From Ruminococcus sp. JC304 (GTDB taxonomy: Bacteria; Bacillota; Clostridia; Lachnospirales; Lachnospiraceae): a stretch of DNA of 64,000 bases. Below, in pieces: positions 53,045 to 63,087 of the stretch. Each line of letters opens with the position of its first letter. The first letter of the stretch is position 1. The position numbers and the translations under genes were made by a program. The DNA lies in assembly GCA_000285855.2 (NCBI GenBank), contig HE978651.1, forward strand, positions 2,469,752 through 2,533,751, in the 5' to 3' direction. The notes under the pieces were generated by a model, which did not search any database, had not been told where the DNA came from, and saw only the letters and a program-made list of their open reading frames with translations.

Positions 53045-53767
53045 TTATCCCCTTACAAATCTGTGGTATACATACTCATTTGCTTCTTTTTCCTGACTGT
53101 CATCCAGCGGTGCAAGTTCTATCTTTTTCCCATACTTCTGTTCCAGCGCATGGCTGATCAGCCAGTCTGCAAGCTGTGGATTTTTGGGCAGAAGAGGTCC
53201 GTGAAGATAGGTTCCAATCACATTTTTATATACAACGCCCTCATATCCTGATTTTCCGTCATTTCCTGCACCATATAAAACCTTTCCCAAGGGCTTATTC
53301 TCTTTAATATAGGTTCTTCCTCCATGATTCTCAAAACCTACAATAGGCATATCAAACAGATCGCTTTGCAGTACGATATTATCAATCAGACGTCCTTCTC
53401 CCTGCTCTGTGTACAGATCTACCAATTCCAGTCCCTTCATGGTTCCCTGCTCTGTTTTATAATAATTTCCCAGAAGTTGATAACCACCACAAATTGCGAT
53501 CACAACTCCATAATTCTCTACATAGGCTTTAAAATCCTTCTGAATTTCCTTAAGCTTTTCGCATACCAGCATCTGTTCACGGTCGGAACCTCCGCCCAGC
53601 AGCACAATGTCCAGCTTTGAAAAATCAATTTCATCCTCCAGTTCAAAGGGAATAGTCTCGGCCTCAATTCCACGCCACTGACATCTCTTCATCAGACATT
53701 GGATATTTCCTCTGTCCCCGTACAGATTCAGAAGATCCGGATATAAATGCCCTATTGTAATTTTCAT
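53045..53767 (-). CDS. gatD: Lipid II isoglutaminyl synthase, glutaminase subunit
   Basis: With MurT, amidates the alpha-carboxyl of D-glutamate in lipid II. The 240-residue CobB/CobQ-type glutamine amidotransferase begins ITIGHLYPDLLNLYGDRGN; the nucleophile Cys is in VVIAICGGYQLLG (near 94) and the catalytic His in GTYLHGPLLPKNP (near 187). Start overlaps the murT stop by 4 bp. Confidence 0.94.
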   Translation of the reverse strand: MKITIGHLYPDLLNLYGDRGNIQCLMKRCQWRGIEAETIPFELEDEIDFSKLDIVLLGGGSDREQMLVCEKLKEIQKDFKAYVENYGVVIAICGGYQLLGNYYKTEQGTMKGLELVDLYTEQGEGRLIDNIVLQSDLFDMPIVGFENHGGRTYIKENKPLGKVLYGAGNDGKSGYEGVVYKNVIGTYLHGPLLPKNPQLADWLISHALEQKYGKKIELAPLDDSQEKEANEYVYHRFVRG

Positions 53768-55101
53768 GATTTCTCACCCTCCAGCTTCTTCAGAATATTC
53801 CTGGTACTGAACAATGCGGTGTAATTTACCAGTACATACAGATTTCCTACTCCATCTTTTACACGGTCACGGATTGCCTTCTCCACATCTCCCTCCAGAA
53901 TAGAAGGGATATCCACATATTTCAGACGGAGACGCATATCCTGACAACGGATACCACTGACTGTAATTGATCGGATGCTCTCCTCACCCAGAAGATCAAA
54001 ATCCACATCCCACAGCCAGGAAATATCTGTCCCGTCCTGGGCATTATCATTAATAGCAATTATGATGTCCTTAGGTGATTTGTCCTGCATCACAGCAGAA
54101 ATATTCTGGTTAAATCCTGCCGGATTTTTTGCAAGATTCAAGGTAACTCCGGTTCCCATGATTCGGAATTGCTCCATTCTGCCGTTTTCAGGATTAAATT
54201 TCTGAAGCATATCCTGGAAATGATCTCCCGCAAATCCTGCTGTACGTACTGCGGCATAAGCAGCCAGAATATTATATACATTATAAAAGCCCTTATAATT
54301 GGCAACTATATGCTTATCCTCCACCCGGAAACTTAACTGATCTCCCACCTTTACATCCTCAGCATCAAAGTTAAGCTCAGGTCTTGCAAAACCACATTTC
54401 GGACAGTGATAGTCCCCTAACTGGCTGTAATGATAGAAACCATACTCCAGTTTCTCTCCACAGCGTTTACAGAAACGTCCCTCTCGTATCTCATTAGCTG
54501 CAGATTGTATCACAGGTTTGCTGATTCCATAAGTAACATAGGGGTTTCCGGCATCCATAGCCAGGTAGGCTGACAGGGCATCATCACCATTGACAATGAT
54601 CTTCATGTCCGGAATCTTCTGCATCATTTCCTCCAGGATCTTCATTGTAATATCAATCTCACCATAACGATCCAGCTGATCCCGGAACAGATTTGTCAAA
54701 AGCATATAGTCCGGTTTGATCCGTGGGAAAATATGTCTGGTTGATGCTTCATCTGACTCAATACATGCATAATCTGCATCAATCTTTCCATTCCATTTCG
54801 CAGCAAGTACAAAAGCTGCCACTACTCCATTTAACATATTCGAACCTGTATGGTTACAGATTACCTTCTGCCCTTCAGCCTCCAGAGCTGCACAGAGCAT
54901 ATTATTGGTTGTGGTTTTTCCATTGGTTCCACAGGTTGCAAAAATGCCCTTGCGCACCTGAGAGGAAAGCTGTTCCAGAATATCCGGGCAGATACCCAGC
55001 GCGATCTTACCAGCCCAGGTCACCCCCTGCCTTCCCATTTTCTTACAGATGTATCCTGCCAGTTTTGCTGCGGTCACAGCAATCATCACTCTAATTTTCA
55101 T
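53764..55101 (-). CDS. murT: Lipid II isoglutaminyl synthase, Mur ligase-like subunit
   Basis: ATP-dependent partner of GatD. The 445-residue protein shows the Mur ligase P-loop ATCGTNGKTTTNNML (about 55-69), a four-cysteine zinc ribbon insertion (CKRCGEKLEYGF...YHCPKCGF, about 207-235), and the C-terminal DUF1727 domain (about 315-430). The zinc ribbon is typical of MurT and separates it from MurE-like ligases. It overlaps the upstream GDPD gene by 11 bp. Confidence 0.94.
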   Translation of the reverse strand: MKIRVMIAVTAAKLAGYICKKMGRQGVTWAGKIALGICPDILEQLSSQVRKGIFATCGTNGKTTTNNMLCAALEAEGQKVICNHTGSNMLNGVVAAFVLAAKWNGKIDADYACIESDEASTRHIFPRIKPDYMLLTNLFRDQLDRYGEIDITMKILEEMMQKIPDMKIIVNGDDALSAYLAMDAGNPYVTYGISKPVIQSAANEIREGRFCKRCGEKLEYGFYHYSQLGDYHCPKCGFARPELNFDAEDVKVGDQLSFRVEDKHIVANYKGFYNVYNILAAYAAVRTAGFAGDHFQDMLQKFNPENGRMEQFRIMGTGVTLNLAKNPAGFNQNISAVMQDKSPKDIIIAINDNAQDGTDISWLWDVDFDLLGEESIRSITVSGIRCQDMRLRLKYVDIPSILEGDVEKAIRDRVKDGVGNLYVLVNYTALFSTRNILKKLEGEKS

Positions 55102-56005
55102 GTTTATCTATATCCTTTTTATCCAAATTCAGATCTCTGTCCTGAAGATAATCGGAACATATGCCGGCAGCACCTTTCTGCATATATTCTTTTGCTTCCT
55201 TCAGATCATTTACAGTATAAATATAAAGCTTTATTCCCTTTTTGTCAAAAATATCCTGCACATCTTCACTCCAGTATTTGTAATATACGGTAGCTGCAGG
55301 AATCCCTTTTTCCTTGCAAAAAGCAGCAATTTCCTTCAGATCCTTTACAGAATATTCCTGCCACAGAGAATAGATATAAGTTGGGAAATTATAAAGCAGT
55401 GCAGTTCCTGCAAACATGGGCTGGGTATAAATCTCAGGTATGATCTGATCCAACACTTCCTCTGCTCCCGCAGCCTCCGCGATTTCCAGATAGTCTGCAT
55501 AATCCTCCACTGTGGTCTGATAGCTTCTCACCGAATACTGTTTGGAATCCAGCATCACAAATGCGTCCGGATAGTTTTTCAACAGCTTCAGAAAATCTGC
55601 CAGGGTCATAGGTGTATATTTTCCATAGATAGGACTGGAAAGAAATTCTGCTTCAGAAAGAACTTTTGCCTTATCCCCTTCCCACTGTCCCATAGACTGT
55701 GTCCAACTGTGGCGGCATACCCAGACGCCATCAGAAGTCTTTGTCAGGTCTACCTCAAACAGTCTGCATCCCATCTGATAACTGGCCAGAAAACTTTCCT
55801 TTGTGTTCAGATAGGTCTTGTCCCCGATTCCTCCCAGTGCATGTGCCACAGTTCTATAATTCTCCCAGGAAAAAGCCGGTGTAGTTACAGAAGCAGGAAA
55901 TACTTCCTGCCCCCACAAAAAAGCTGCAATCCCCATCATCTCCAAAAAAAGAAGCAGCATTCGGCCAAATATTCCTGCTTTACTTTTCTTCTTATCTTGT
56001 TTCAA
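55091..56005 (-). CDS. Membrane-anchored glycerophosphodiester phosphodiesterase-like protein
   Basis: A 304-residue GDPD-family TIM barrel with one N-terminal membrane segment (about 10-30). The family normally starts with an HRG motif; here it is VAHALGGIGDKTYLNTKESF (near 53), retaining the first histidine but not the arginine. RLFEVDLTKTSDGVWVCRHSW (near 83) carries the E-x-D metal ligands and second histidine. It presumably cleaves glycerophosphodiesters or a teichoic acid-like polymer outside the cell; the changed motif could alter substrate. First gene of the murT-gatD operon. Confidence 0.8.
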   Translation of the reverse strand: MKQDKKKSKAGIFGRMLLLFLEMMGIAAFLWGQEVFPASVTTPAFSWENYRTVAHALGGIGDKTYLNTKESFLASYQMGCRLFEVDLTKTSDGVWVCRHSWTQSMGQWEGDKAKVLSEAEFLSSPIYGKYTPMTLADFLKLLKNYPDAFVMLDSKQYSVRSYQTTVEDYADYLEIAEAAGAEEVLDQIIPEIYTQPMFAGTALLYNFPTYIYSLWQEYSVKDLKEIAAFCKEKGIPAATVYYKYWSEDVQDIFDKKGIKLYIYTVNDLKEAKEYMQKGAAGICSDYLQDRDLNLDKKDIDKHEN

Positions 56006-56157
56006 TTATGTTCTCCTGATCACAGGTTCCTATGCATTTTCCCCTGCGATCTTCACTTATGTATTTTATAAAGATCTGCTAAATAGTATAAATCATTGTT
56101 CTCTACGATTTTACGCTATCCTCATCTAATAATCAAGGAGAAAATTATTCCTACAAA

Positions 56158-56205
56158 TTTTTATGTTATAGGAAATTACTCTGTAATATGCCTATAACAT
56201 AAAAA
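56158..56205. repeat. Palindromic dispersed repeat, copy 2
   Basis: Perfect 15-bp inverted arms TTTTTATGTTATAGG (56158-56172) and CCTATAACATAAAAA (56191-56205) with an 18-nt centre. The run TATAGGAAATTACTC is shared with copy 1 (37558-37609, inverted). It abuts the rplQ terminator. Confidence 0.75.
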
Positions 56206-56243
56206 AGCTGTATATACATGGCTTACGCCACATATATACAGCT
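56200..56243 (-). terminator. Terminator of the ribosomal alpha operon
   Basis: AGCTGTATATA (56206-56216) pairs with TATATACAGCT (56233-56243), extended by an inner TGGC/GCCA; on the minus strand TTTTTT follows. Confidence 0.88.
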
Positions 56244-56265
56244 CTGTTTTTGGAAATTTAAGCAA

Positions 56266-56802
56266 TTATACTAACTCGATGAGTACTTCCATTGCTGCAT
56301 CACCTTTACGTGGTCCGATCTTTACGATTCTTGTGTAACCACCGTTACGGTCAGCATATTTTGGAGCGATCTCTTCGAACATTTTAGCAACCATATCTAC
56401 GTCTTTTGTGTTTTTCTTTCTTCCAGCGCCCTTTGCAGGTACTTCTTTAACTGGATAGAAAACTTTCATCATCTGACGACGAGCATGAAGTCTGGAAGGA
56501 GCATCTTTCTTGATCTCTTTCTGAACTTCATCGTATACAGTTTTCTTCTTTCCGTCAACAACTTCTTTCACTCTCTTGCCTTCAGCATCTTTACGTGCAA
56601 CTTTAGCAGTTACAGTAACAGTTTCAAAGTTATCTTTTTCGCGAACAGCCATAGCTACCAGGCCCTCTGCGATTTTACGGATTTCTTTTGCTTTAGCTTC
56701 TGTGGTAACGATTTTTCCATGATATAAAAGGCTTGTTACCTGGCTTCTCAGTAATGCTTTTCTCTGATCAGAAGTTCTGCTTAATTTTCTATATTTTGCC
56801 AT
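56266..56802 (-). CDS. rplQ: 50S ribosomal protein L17 (enlarged form)
   Basis: Large-subunit protein. From the ATG at 56800-56802 (GGAGG eight bases upstream) it starts MAKYRKLSRTSDQRKALLRS, the classic L17 N-terminus, and ends RIVKIGPRKGDAAMEVLIEL. At 178 residues it is about 55 longer than usual (115-130): a lysine-rich insertion (about 68-130, including DGKKKTVYDEVQKEIKKD) sits in the middle. Last gene of the operon. Confidence 0.95.
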   Translation of the reverse strand: MAKYRKLSRTSDQRKALLRSQVTSLLYHGKIVTTEAKAKEIRKIAEGLVAMAVREKDNFETVTVTAKVARKDAEGKRVKEVVDGKKKTVYDEVQKEIKKDAPSRLHARRQMMKVFYPVKEVPAKGAGRKKNTKDVDMVAKMFEEIAPKYADRNGGYTRIVKIGPRKGDAAMEVLIELV

Positions 56803-56904
56803 TTGATTTTCCTCCATCTGTGGGACAGCCGGACACGCTTGTTCGGTCTTACTGTCCGGCTGCTTAGGCATTCCCACCGTATAATCTCTTCGTTAGGGGA
56901 GTTC

Positions 56905-57864
56905 TTACTCTTCTGTTGGCTGAAGCTGTAATCCCAGCTCTTTCAGTTTTGCAAGAACCTCTTCTAATGACTTGCGACCCAGGTTACGAACCTTCATCAT
57001 ATCATCAGAAGTCTTGTTACATAATTCTTCAACTGTATTAATTCCGGCTCTCTTCAAGCAGTTATAGGAACGAACTGATAACTCAAGTTCATCAATGCTC
57101 ATTTCCAGAACTTTTTCTTTTTCATTGTCTTCTTTCTCGATCATAACCTCAGCGGTCTTTGCATTCTCGGAAAGATCAATGAAAAGGCTTAAGTGCTCGC
57201 TTAATACTTTTGCTGCAAGGCTTACTGCCTCATCCGGATCCAGTGTACCATTTGTATACACATCCAGTGTCAGCTTATCATAATCAGTTACCTGACCAAC
57301 ACGGGTATTCTCTACACTCATATTTACTCTGTCAACCGGTGTATAAATGGAATCCACTGCAAGTACACCAATCGGCATATCATCAGATTTACCCTTTTCA
57401 GCACTGATATATCCACGACCCTTTGTAATAGTAAGCTCCATAGCCAGTCTGCAGTCTTTACCACCATTTAAGGTAGCGATCACCTGATCCGGATTCATGA
57501 TCTCGATATCCTGGTCAGCCTGAATTTCTGCTGCAGTTACCACACCGGAACCTTCACACTCAATGTATGCTGTTTTCGGCTCATTATCTGTACTGTGGTT
57601 CTTGATCGCAAGGCTCTTCAGATTCATGATGATTTCGCTCACGTCCTCTTTTACGCCCGGAATAGAGCTGAATTCGTGAAGCACACCATCAATTTTAACC
57701 TGGCTTACTGCTGCACCCGGCAGGGAAGACAGCATAATTCTTCTTAAAGAATTTCCCAATGTAAGTCCATATCCTCTTTCCAGAGGCTCAACTACAAATC
57801 TGCCAAATCTCTTATCTTCGGATAATTCAGTAATCTCGATTTTTGGTTTATTAAAATCAAACAC
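56905..57864 (-). CDS. rpoA: RNA polymerase alpha subunit
   Basis: The 319-residue protein has an N-terminal dimerisation domain ([25 protein letters not shown], about 24-48 in two pieces) and a C-terminal domain (about 255-315) with [16 protein letters not shown] and [14 protein letters not shown] that binds UP elements and activators. Standard position between rpsD and rplQ. Confidence 0.98.
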   Translation of the reverse strand: MFDFNKPKIEITELSEDKRFGRFVVEPLERGYGLTLGNSLRRIMLSSLPGAAVSQVKIDGVLHEFSSIPGVKEDVSEIIMNLKSLAIKNHSTDNEPKTAYIECEGSGVVTAAEIQADQDIEIMNPDQVIATLNGGKDCRLAMELTITKGRGYISAEKGKSDDMPIGVLAVDSIYTPVDRVNMSVENTRVGQVTDYDKLTLDVYTNGTLDPDEAVSLAAKVLSEHLSLFIDLSENAKTAEVMIEKEDNEKEKVLEMSIDELELSVRSYNCLKRAGINTVEELCNKTSDDMMKVRNLGRKSLEEVLAKLKELGLQLQPTEE

Positions 57865-57925
57865 TATAGGGTTCCCTCCTTCTGGGTTAATGAAAGTTTG
57901 AGGGTATTAATTATAATCCTATGGA

Positions 57926-58519
57926 TTATTTGGAGTACAACTCGACGATAAGCATCTCGTTAACCGGAACATCGATAGCAGCTCTGTTTGGAAGCTCTTT
58001 TACAGTTCCTTTCAGGTTTTCCTGATCTACATCGATCCATTCTGGAACAAGACGTCCACCTGTTACTTCGAGAACAGCTTTGTATCTCTCAGAACCTTTG
58101 GATTTTTCTCTGATTTCGATCTGATCACCAGCTTTTACAAGGTAGGAAGGAATGTTTACACATTTTCCGTTTACAAGTACATGCTTGTGGTCAACGATCT
58201 GACGAGCTTCTCTTCTTGTTCTTGCAAATCCCATACGGAATACTACATTGTCAAGTCTGCTCTCCAGCATGATCATCAGGTTTTCACCAGTCTGTCCAGG
58301 CATTCTATCAGCTTTGTCATAGTAGTTGTGGAAAGGTTTTTCCAGAACTCCGTAGATGAATTTTGCTTTCTGTTTTTCTCTTAACTGTAAACCATACTCA
58401 GACACTTTACGATTTGCACGTTTTAACTGTCTTGTGGATTTTTTGTCAATTCCTAAATAAATCGGATCCAGGCCAAGGGATCTGCATCTTTTCAGAACAG
58501 GCACTCTATTTACTGCCAT
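57926..58519 (-). CDS. rpsD: 30S ribosomal protein S4
   Basis: Primary 16S binding protein of 197 residues with an S4 RNA-binding domain (about 88-150: [20 protein letters not shown] then [10 protein letters not shown]). It lacks the zinc-type cysteines of some S4 forms. In Firmicutes S4 represses its own gene; here it is in the alpha operon. Confidence 0.97.
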   Translation of the reverse strand: MAVNRVPVLKRCRSLGLDPIYLGIDKKSTRQLKRANRKVSEYGLQLREKQKAKFIYGVLEKPFHNYYDKADRMPGQTGENLMIMLESRLDNVVFRMGFARTRREARQIVDHKHVLVNGKCVNIPSYLVKAGDQIEIREKSKGSERYKAVLEVTGGRLVPEWIDVDQENLKGTVKELPNRAAIDVPVNEMLIVELYSK

Positions 58520-58550
58520 TTCTCAAATACCTCCTAATATTCTAAATCAA

Positions 58551-58946
<396 letters not shown>

Positions 58947-58998
58947 TTTAAAACTAACCTACACTTTCCTGATTATCAAATATATTTGTTACAAAGAA

Positions 58999-59367
58999 TT
59001 ATTTCTTCTTGTTAGCTACTGTTCTCTTAGGACCTTTACGTGTTCTAGCGTTGGTCTTAGTCTTCTGACCACGAACCGGAAGTCCTTTACGATGACGGAT
59101 ACCTCTGTAGCATCCGATTTCCTGCAGTCTCTTAATGTTGAGGGCGATTTCACGACGAAGGTCACCTTCTACTGTCATTGTTTCATCAATTACTGCGCTC
59201 AGTCTCTTTACTTCGTCATCAGTCAGATCTCTGACACGTGTGTCAGGATTAACCTCAGCCTTTGCAAGAATTTTGTCAGCGCTTGGTCTACCAATACCAT
59301 AAATATAGGTAAGACCGATTTCAATACGTTTTTCTCTTGGTAAGTCTACACCAGCTATACGAGCCAT
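58999..59367 (-). CDS. rpsM: 30S ribosomal protein S13
   Basis: 122 residues from the ATG at 59365-59367 (GGAGG nine bases upstream). [19 protein letters not shown] and the C-terminal [17 protein letters not shown] are typical. The frame is open upstream but that part belongs to the leader. Confidence 0.97.
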   Translation of the reverse strand: MARIAGVDLPREKRIEIGLTYIYGIGRPSADKILAKAEVNPDTRVRDLTDDEVKRLSAVIDETMTVEGDLRREIALNIKRLQEIGCYRGIRHRKGLPVRGQKTKTNARTRKGPKRTVANKKK

Positions 59368-59682
59368 GTACTGTTTCCTCCATTTTCTTACTTGAAAGCT
59401 TCCATAGTGCCTGTACACCACTTACTGATCCATTTGATCCGCAAGGTGAAATGGGGTGCATCTGTCACCTGCTTTCATTATTTCTTAGTTCCTAATTGGG
59501 GTGCCTCGGTAAAACACCCAGCTGCAATTGGCGAATAGCAGCCTTTCCGAATGTTGCGGCCAACGGGCCAACGTTGCCTCTCGGTATTAGGCAATACATG
59601 CTAAAACTATTTAAACAGTCTGAACAACCCTTCCGGGTGTCTCACACTGCAGCCGCACGTTTCACAAACCTGAATCAGTGAA
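59368..59682 (-). promoter_or_regulatory. Long structured leader between rpmJ and rpsM
   Basis: 315 bp without a gene inside an otherwise tight ribosomal cluster. It is GC-richer than flanking spacers and full of complementary pieces on the minus strand: GGCAACGTTGGCCCGTTGGCCGCAAC near 59555-59580 contains pairing TTGGCC/GGCCAA, and ACACCC near 59635 can pair with GGGTGT near 59512, which is followed by TTTTACC. The position matches the place of the alpha-operon leader of Proteobacteria, where S4 binds. Function is inferred only. Confidence 0.45.
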
Positions 59683-59796
59683 TCAACCCTGACGCTGTTT
59701 GTGTTTTGGATTCTCACAGATAATTCTGATGGATCCTTTTCTCTTGATGATCTTGCATTTCTCGCAGATCGGCTTTACAGATGATCTTACTTTCAC
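59683..59796 (-). CDS. rpmJ: 50S ribosomal protein L36
   Basis: 37 residues starting at GTG (59794-59796) with AGGAGG upstream: (M)[18 protein letters not shown], then [10 protein letters not shown]. The zinc ligands C-x2-C...C...H are all present, so this is the zinc-containing L36. It is first in the promoter-proximal part of the alpha transcription unit. Confidence 0.96.
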   Translation of the reverse strand: MKVRSSVKPICEKCKIIKRKGSIRIICENPKHKQRQG

Positions 59797-59878
59797 TGGA
59801 AATCCTCCTTCCGTAAATTCATTAAAATCTGCAGTTTTGAGCACGCAAAAAGACATACTATCTGCGCGTTCGGCTTAT

Positions 59879-59907
59879 ATAGTATCACAACAAAAAATAA
59901 AATGCAA
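59879..59907 (-). promoter_or_regulatory. Promoter for rpmJ-rpsM-rpsK-rpsD-rpoA-rplQ
   Basis: -35 TTGCAT (59902-59907), 17-bp spacer, -10 TACTAT (59879-59884), 83 bp upstream of the rpmJ start and just downstream of the infA terminator. Confidence 0.75.
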
Positions 59908-59957
59908 GCACTTTTTTGAATAAAATCGCATTTTTCTACGTATTTCCTTTACAGCAC

Positions 59958-59989
59958 AAAAAAGAGAACCAGATTTTCTCCAGCTCTCT
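59958..59989 (-). terminator. Terminator after infA
   Basis: AGAGAGCT-GGAGAAAATCT-GGTTCTCT on the minus strand folds with wobble pairs and is followed by T6. It splits the ribosomal cluster into two transcripts. Confidence 0.7.
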
Positions 59990-60023
59990 TTCTCATCACT
60001 GCACCAAATGCAGTCAATATTTC

Positions 60024-60242
60024 TTATTTATCTCTCCAGATAATTCTGCCCTTGGACAGATCATACGGAGACAGTTCAATTGTAACTTTATCTCCGGGAA
60101 GAATACGGATGAAATTCATACGTAACTTTCCACTGATATGTGCAAGCACCACATGTTTGTTCTCCAGTTCCACTTTAAACATCGCATTAGGCAGCTTTTC
60201 CAGAACAGTGCCTTCCACTTCAATTACATCTGCTTTTGACAT
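60024..60242 (-). CDS. infA: Translation initiation factor IF-1
   Basis: 72-residue OB-fold protein ([20 protein letters not shown] and ending GRIIWRDK), which binds the 30S A site. Family-typical length. It follows map by 25 bp. Confidence 0.97.
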   Translation of the reverse strand: MSKADVIEVEGTVLEKLPNAMFKVELENKHVVLAHISGKLRMNFIRILPGDKVTIELSPYDLSKGRIIWRDK

Positions 60243-60267
60243 TTTAAACCTCCTGTATGTCGTCCAA

Positions 60268-61023
60268 TTATTTCGTAAGAGTCAGAATCTCCGGATCTCC
60301 GTCTGTAATAAGAATCGTATTCTCATAGTGAGCAGAAAGAGAACCATCCATAGTTACAACTGTCCACTCATCATCCAGCCATGCCACATCTGCTCGTCCC
60401 AGATTGATCATAGGCTCTACAGCAAGTGTCATACCCGGCATCAGACGGACTCCTCTTCTCTTCTGCGGAAAATTAGGGATCTGCGGATCCTCATGAAGGT
60501 GAGTGCCGATTCCATGTCCAACCAGGTCACGGACAATTCCGTAATGATATTTGGCAGCATGAGCACCAATCGCTTTGGAAATATCATTCAGATGATTTCC
60601 TGCACGTGCGACCTTAAGTCCTTCAAAGAAACACTCTCTGGTCACATCCATCAGCTTACGTGCCTCCGGTGAAACCTCACCGACAGCATAAGTTCTCGCT
60701 GCATCAGAATGATACCCCTTATAAATAAGACCGGCATCAATCTTTACAAGGTCTCCCTCCTGAATGATCTTCTCTTCAGACGGGATTCCATGAACTACCT
60801 CATCATTCAGGCTGATACAGAATGATCCGGGAAATCCTCCGTAGTTCAGGAAATTCGGGATGCAGCCCATATCACGTATCATCTGTTCTCCGATACGGTC
60901 AATCTCCTTGGTGCTCACTCCCGGTTTAATGTACGGGATCAGTCCATCGTGCACTTTCTCAAGCAGATGTCCTGCCTCTCTCATAAGTTCAATTTCATGT
61001 TCTGTCTTGATAGAAACCGACAT
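60268..61023 (-). CDS. map: Type I methionine aminopeptidase
   Basis: Removes the initiator methionine. The 251-residue pita-bread fold has the ligands: Asp in [19 protein letters not shown] (about 89-107), His in [13 protein letters not shown] (near 167-179), Glu in [12 protein letters not shown] (near 200) and the final Glu near 233. Standard spc-operon position. Confidence 0.97.
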   Translation of the reverse strand: MSVSIKTEHEIELMREAGHLLEKVHDGLIPYIKPGVSTKEIDRIGEQMIRDMGCIPNFLNYGGFPGSFCISLNDEVVHGIPSEEKIIQEGDLVKIDAGLIYKGYHSDAARTYAVGEVSPEARKLMDVTRECFFEGLKVARAGNHLNDISKAIGAHAAKYHYGIVRDLVGHGIGTHLHEDPQIPNFPQKRRGVRLMPGMTLAVEPMINLGRADVAWLDDEWTVVTMDGSLSAHYENTILITDGDPEILTLTK

Positions 61024-61055
61024 TTTACCTCCAGATGGTGTTTAAAAACACCCGA

Positions 61056-61700
61056 TTACTCTCCCAGGATGGCAACAATATCTGCAAATACCTCTTCCAG
61101 ATCCTTTGTGCCATCTACTGATTTTAAAATTCCCTCTTTAGTATAATAATCGATCAGCGGCTGTGTCTGCTCATGGTATACATTCAGACGTTTCTGAACT
61201 GTTTCAGGCTGGTCATCATCACGAAGCACCAGTTTCTCTCCACAGGTATCACAAACACCCTCAACCTTCGGTGCTGCATGCACTACGTGATAAGTAGCAC
61301 CACATTTCAGGCAGGCACGTCTTCCGGACATACGGTTTACAATATTGGAATCCGGAACATCCACATCGATTGCATAATCCACTTTACTTCCCAGTTTGTT
61401 CAGAGCTTCTGTTAAACACTCTGCCTGAGGAATTGTTCTTGGAAAACCATCCAGTACATAGCCATTTACTGCATCCGGCTGCTGTATTCTGTCCACAACC
61501 AGGTCGCAGGTCAGTTCATCAGGTACAAGAAGTCCCTGATCCATATAAGTTTTTGCTTTTTTACCAAGCTCTGTTCCATTTTTAATGTTTGCGCGGAAAA
61601 TATCTCCAGTAGAAATGTGCGGAATCTGATATTTCGCAGCAATTTTCTTCGCCTGAGTTCCTTTTCCTGCTCCCGGTGCACCCAACATAATGATTTTCAT
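61056..61700 (-). CDS. adk: Adenylate kinase
   Basis: 214 residues. P-loop [13 protein letters not shown] (about 7-19), [13 protein letters not shown] near 84, and a zinc-type LID domain with CLKCG...CDTCG (about 129-156), typical of Gram-positive enzymes. Confidence 0.97.
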   Translation of the reverse strand: MKIIMLGAPGAGKGTQAKKIAAKYQIPHISTGDIFRANIKNGTELGKKAKTYMDQGLLVPDELTCDLVVDRIQQPDAVNGYVLDGFPRTIPQAECLTEALNKLGSKVDYAIDVDVPDSNIVNRMSGRRACLKCGATYHVVHAAPKVEGVCDTCGEKLVLRDDDQPETVQKRLNVYHEQTQPLIDYYTKEGILKSVDGTKDLEEVFADIVAILGE

Positions 61701-61770
61701 AAGATAATACCCTCCGTTTTCTTTTTTAGCAAATCAAGGCTGTGATGCAATGCACCACAACCTCTCATTT

Positions 61771-63087
61771 TTAATTGTTCAGGAAGCCTTTGTAATTACG
61801 CACGAGAAGCTGAGATTCAATCTGTTTCACTGTCTCAAGGATAACTCCTACGATAATGATGATAGATGTACCACCAAAGGAAACATTTGCTCCAAATACA
61901 CCATTAAAGATAAATGGGATTACGCACACAATAATAAGACCTACTGCACCTATAAATATAATATAATTTAAGATATTAGTCAAATAATCTGACGTAGGTT
62001 TTCCAGGACGGATGCCCGGGATAAAACCACCCTGCTTTTTGATATTGTCTGCTACTTCCAGCGGATTGAATGTGATGGAAGTATAGAAATATGCAAAGAA
62101 AACGCAAAGCACGATGTAAAGAACCAGTCCCCAGCTATACTGAAGCTGAGAAGGATTACACCAGTTATTAGAAGAAAGACCTCTCAGGATCTCACTTCCG
62201 ATTCCTGTTCCGTTGCCTTTACCGGTCAGCTGTGCAATAACAGTTGGGAAAGACATCAGGGATGATGCAAAAATGACAGGAATAACACCTGCAGTATTTA
62301 CCTTCAGAGGGATATTGGTGGACTGACCGCCCATCATTTTTCTTCCCACCATTTTCTTGGAATACTGTACAGGGATTCTTCTCTCTGCACCATTCAGGAT
62401 AAGTACAAGAACCACTACCACAAGAATGATCGCTGCAATAATGATACTGGCAAGAGTACCTTTTGCAATGGTCTTTCCTTTAATAAAGTTCTCATATAAC
62501 AAAGCTAAGTCGCTTGGCACTCTGGAGATGATATTAATAGTAAGTACGATGGAAATACCATTTCCAACACCTTTTTCTGTAATACGCTCACCCAGCCACA
62601 TCAGCATAGCAGAACCGGCTGTAAGGCAGGCTACTACTACCACACCTTTGAAGAAATTCATGTTCGGGATCATGCCCTGGCGACCAAAACCGATTGCCAT
62701 TGCAACAGATTCAAACAATGCAAGACCGACTGTCACATAACGTGTGATCGCGGTCATCTTTTTTCTTCCCTCTTCACCATCACGCTGCATTTCTTCCAGT
62801 GCCGGAATGGCAATGGTAAGAAGCTGAATGATAATGGAAGATGTAATGTATGGTGTGATGTTCAATGCGAAAATTGACATTCGCTCAAATGAGCCACCGG
62901 TAAATGCATCAAAGAAGTTAAATGCATCTCCGGTATTGCTGCTGAACCACTGTTTGAAGAAGTCACTGTCAACACCCGGTACCGGGATCTGGCAGCCGAT
63001 ACGGATGATAAAAATCATCCATATCAGATACAGCAGTTTACGTCTCATTTCTTTCACTCTAAAAACATTTTTAAGAGTTTCAAACAT
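61771..63087 (-). CDS. secY: Preprotein translocase subunit SecY
   Basis: The 438-residue channel protein has ten membrane segments; QIPVPGVDS near 34 and ANIISRVPS/LLIQTIAIPALEEM-like segments are typical. Its ATG overlaps the rplO stop by one base (TAATG), a common coupling. Confidence 0.97.
   Translation of the reverse strand: MFETLKNVFRVKEMRRKLLYLIWMIFIIRIGCQIPVPGVDSDFFKQWFSSNTGDAFNFFDAFTGGSFERMSIFALNITPYITSSIIIQLLTIAIPALEEMQRDGEEGRKKMTAITRYVTVGLALFESVAMAIGFGRQGMIPNMNFFKGVVVVACLTAGSAMLMWLGERITEKGVGNGISIVLTINIISRVPSDLALLYENFIKGKTIAKGTLASIIIAAIILVVVVLVLILNGAERRIPVQYSKKMVGRKMMGGQSTNIPLKVNTAGVIPVIFASSLMSFPTVIAQLTGKGNGTGIGSEILRGLSSNNWCNPSQLQYSWGLVLYIVLCVFFAYFYTSITFNPLEVADNIKKQGGFIPGIRPGKPTSDYLTNILNYIIFIGAVGLIIVCVIPFIFNGVFGANVSFGGTSIIIIVGVILETVKQIESQLLVRNYKGFLNN

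Noticed and set aside
55049-56071. 340-residue + strand frame opposite the GDPD gene
   Set aside because: Antisense shadow; the minus-strand GDPD has clear motifs and operon context.
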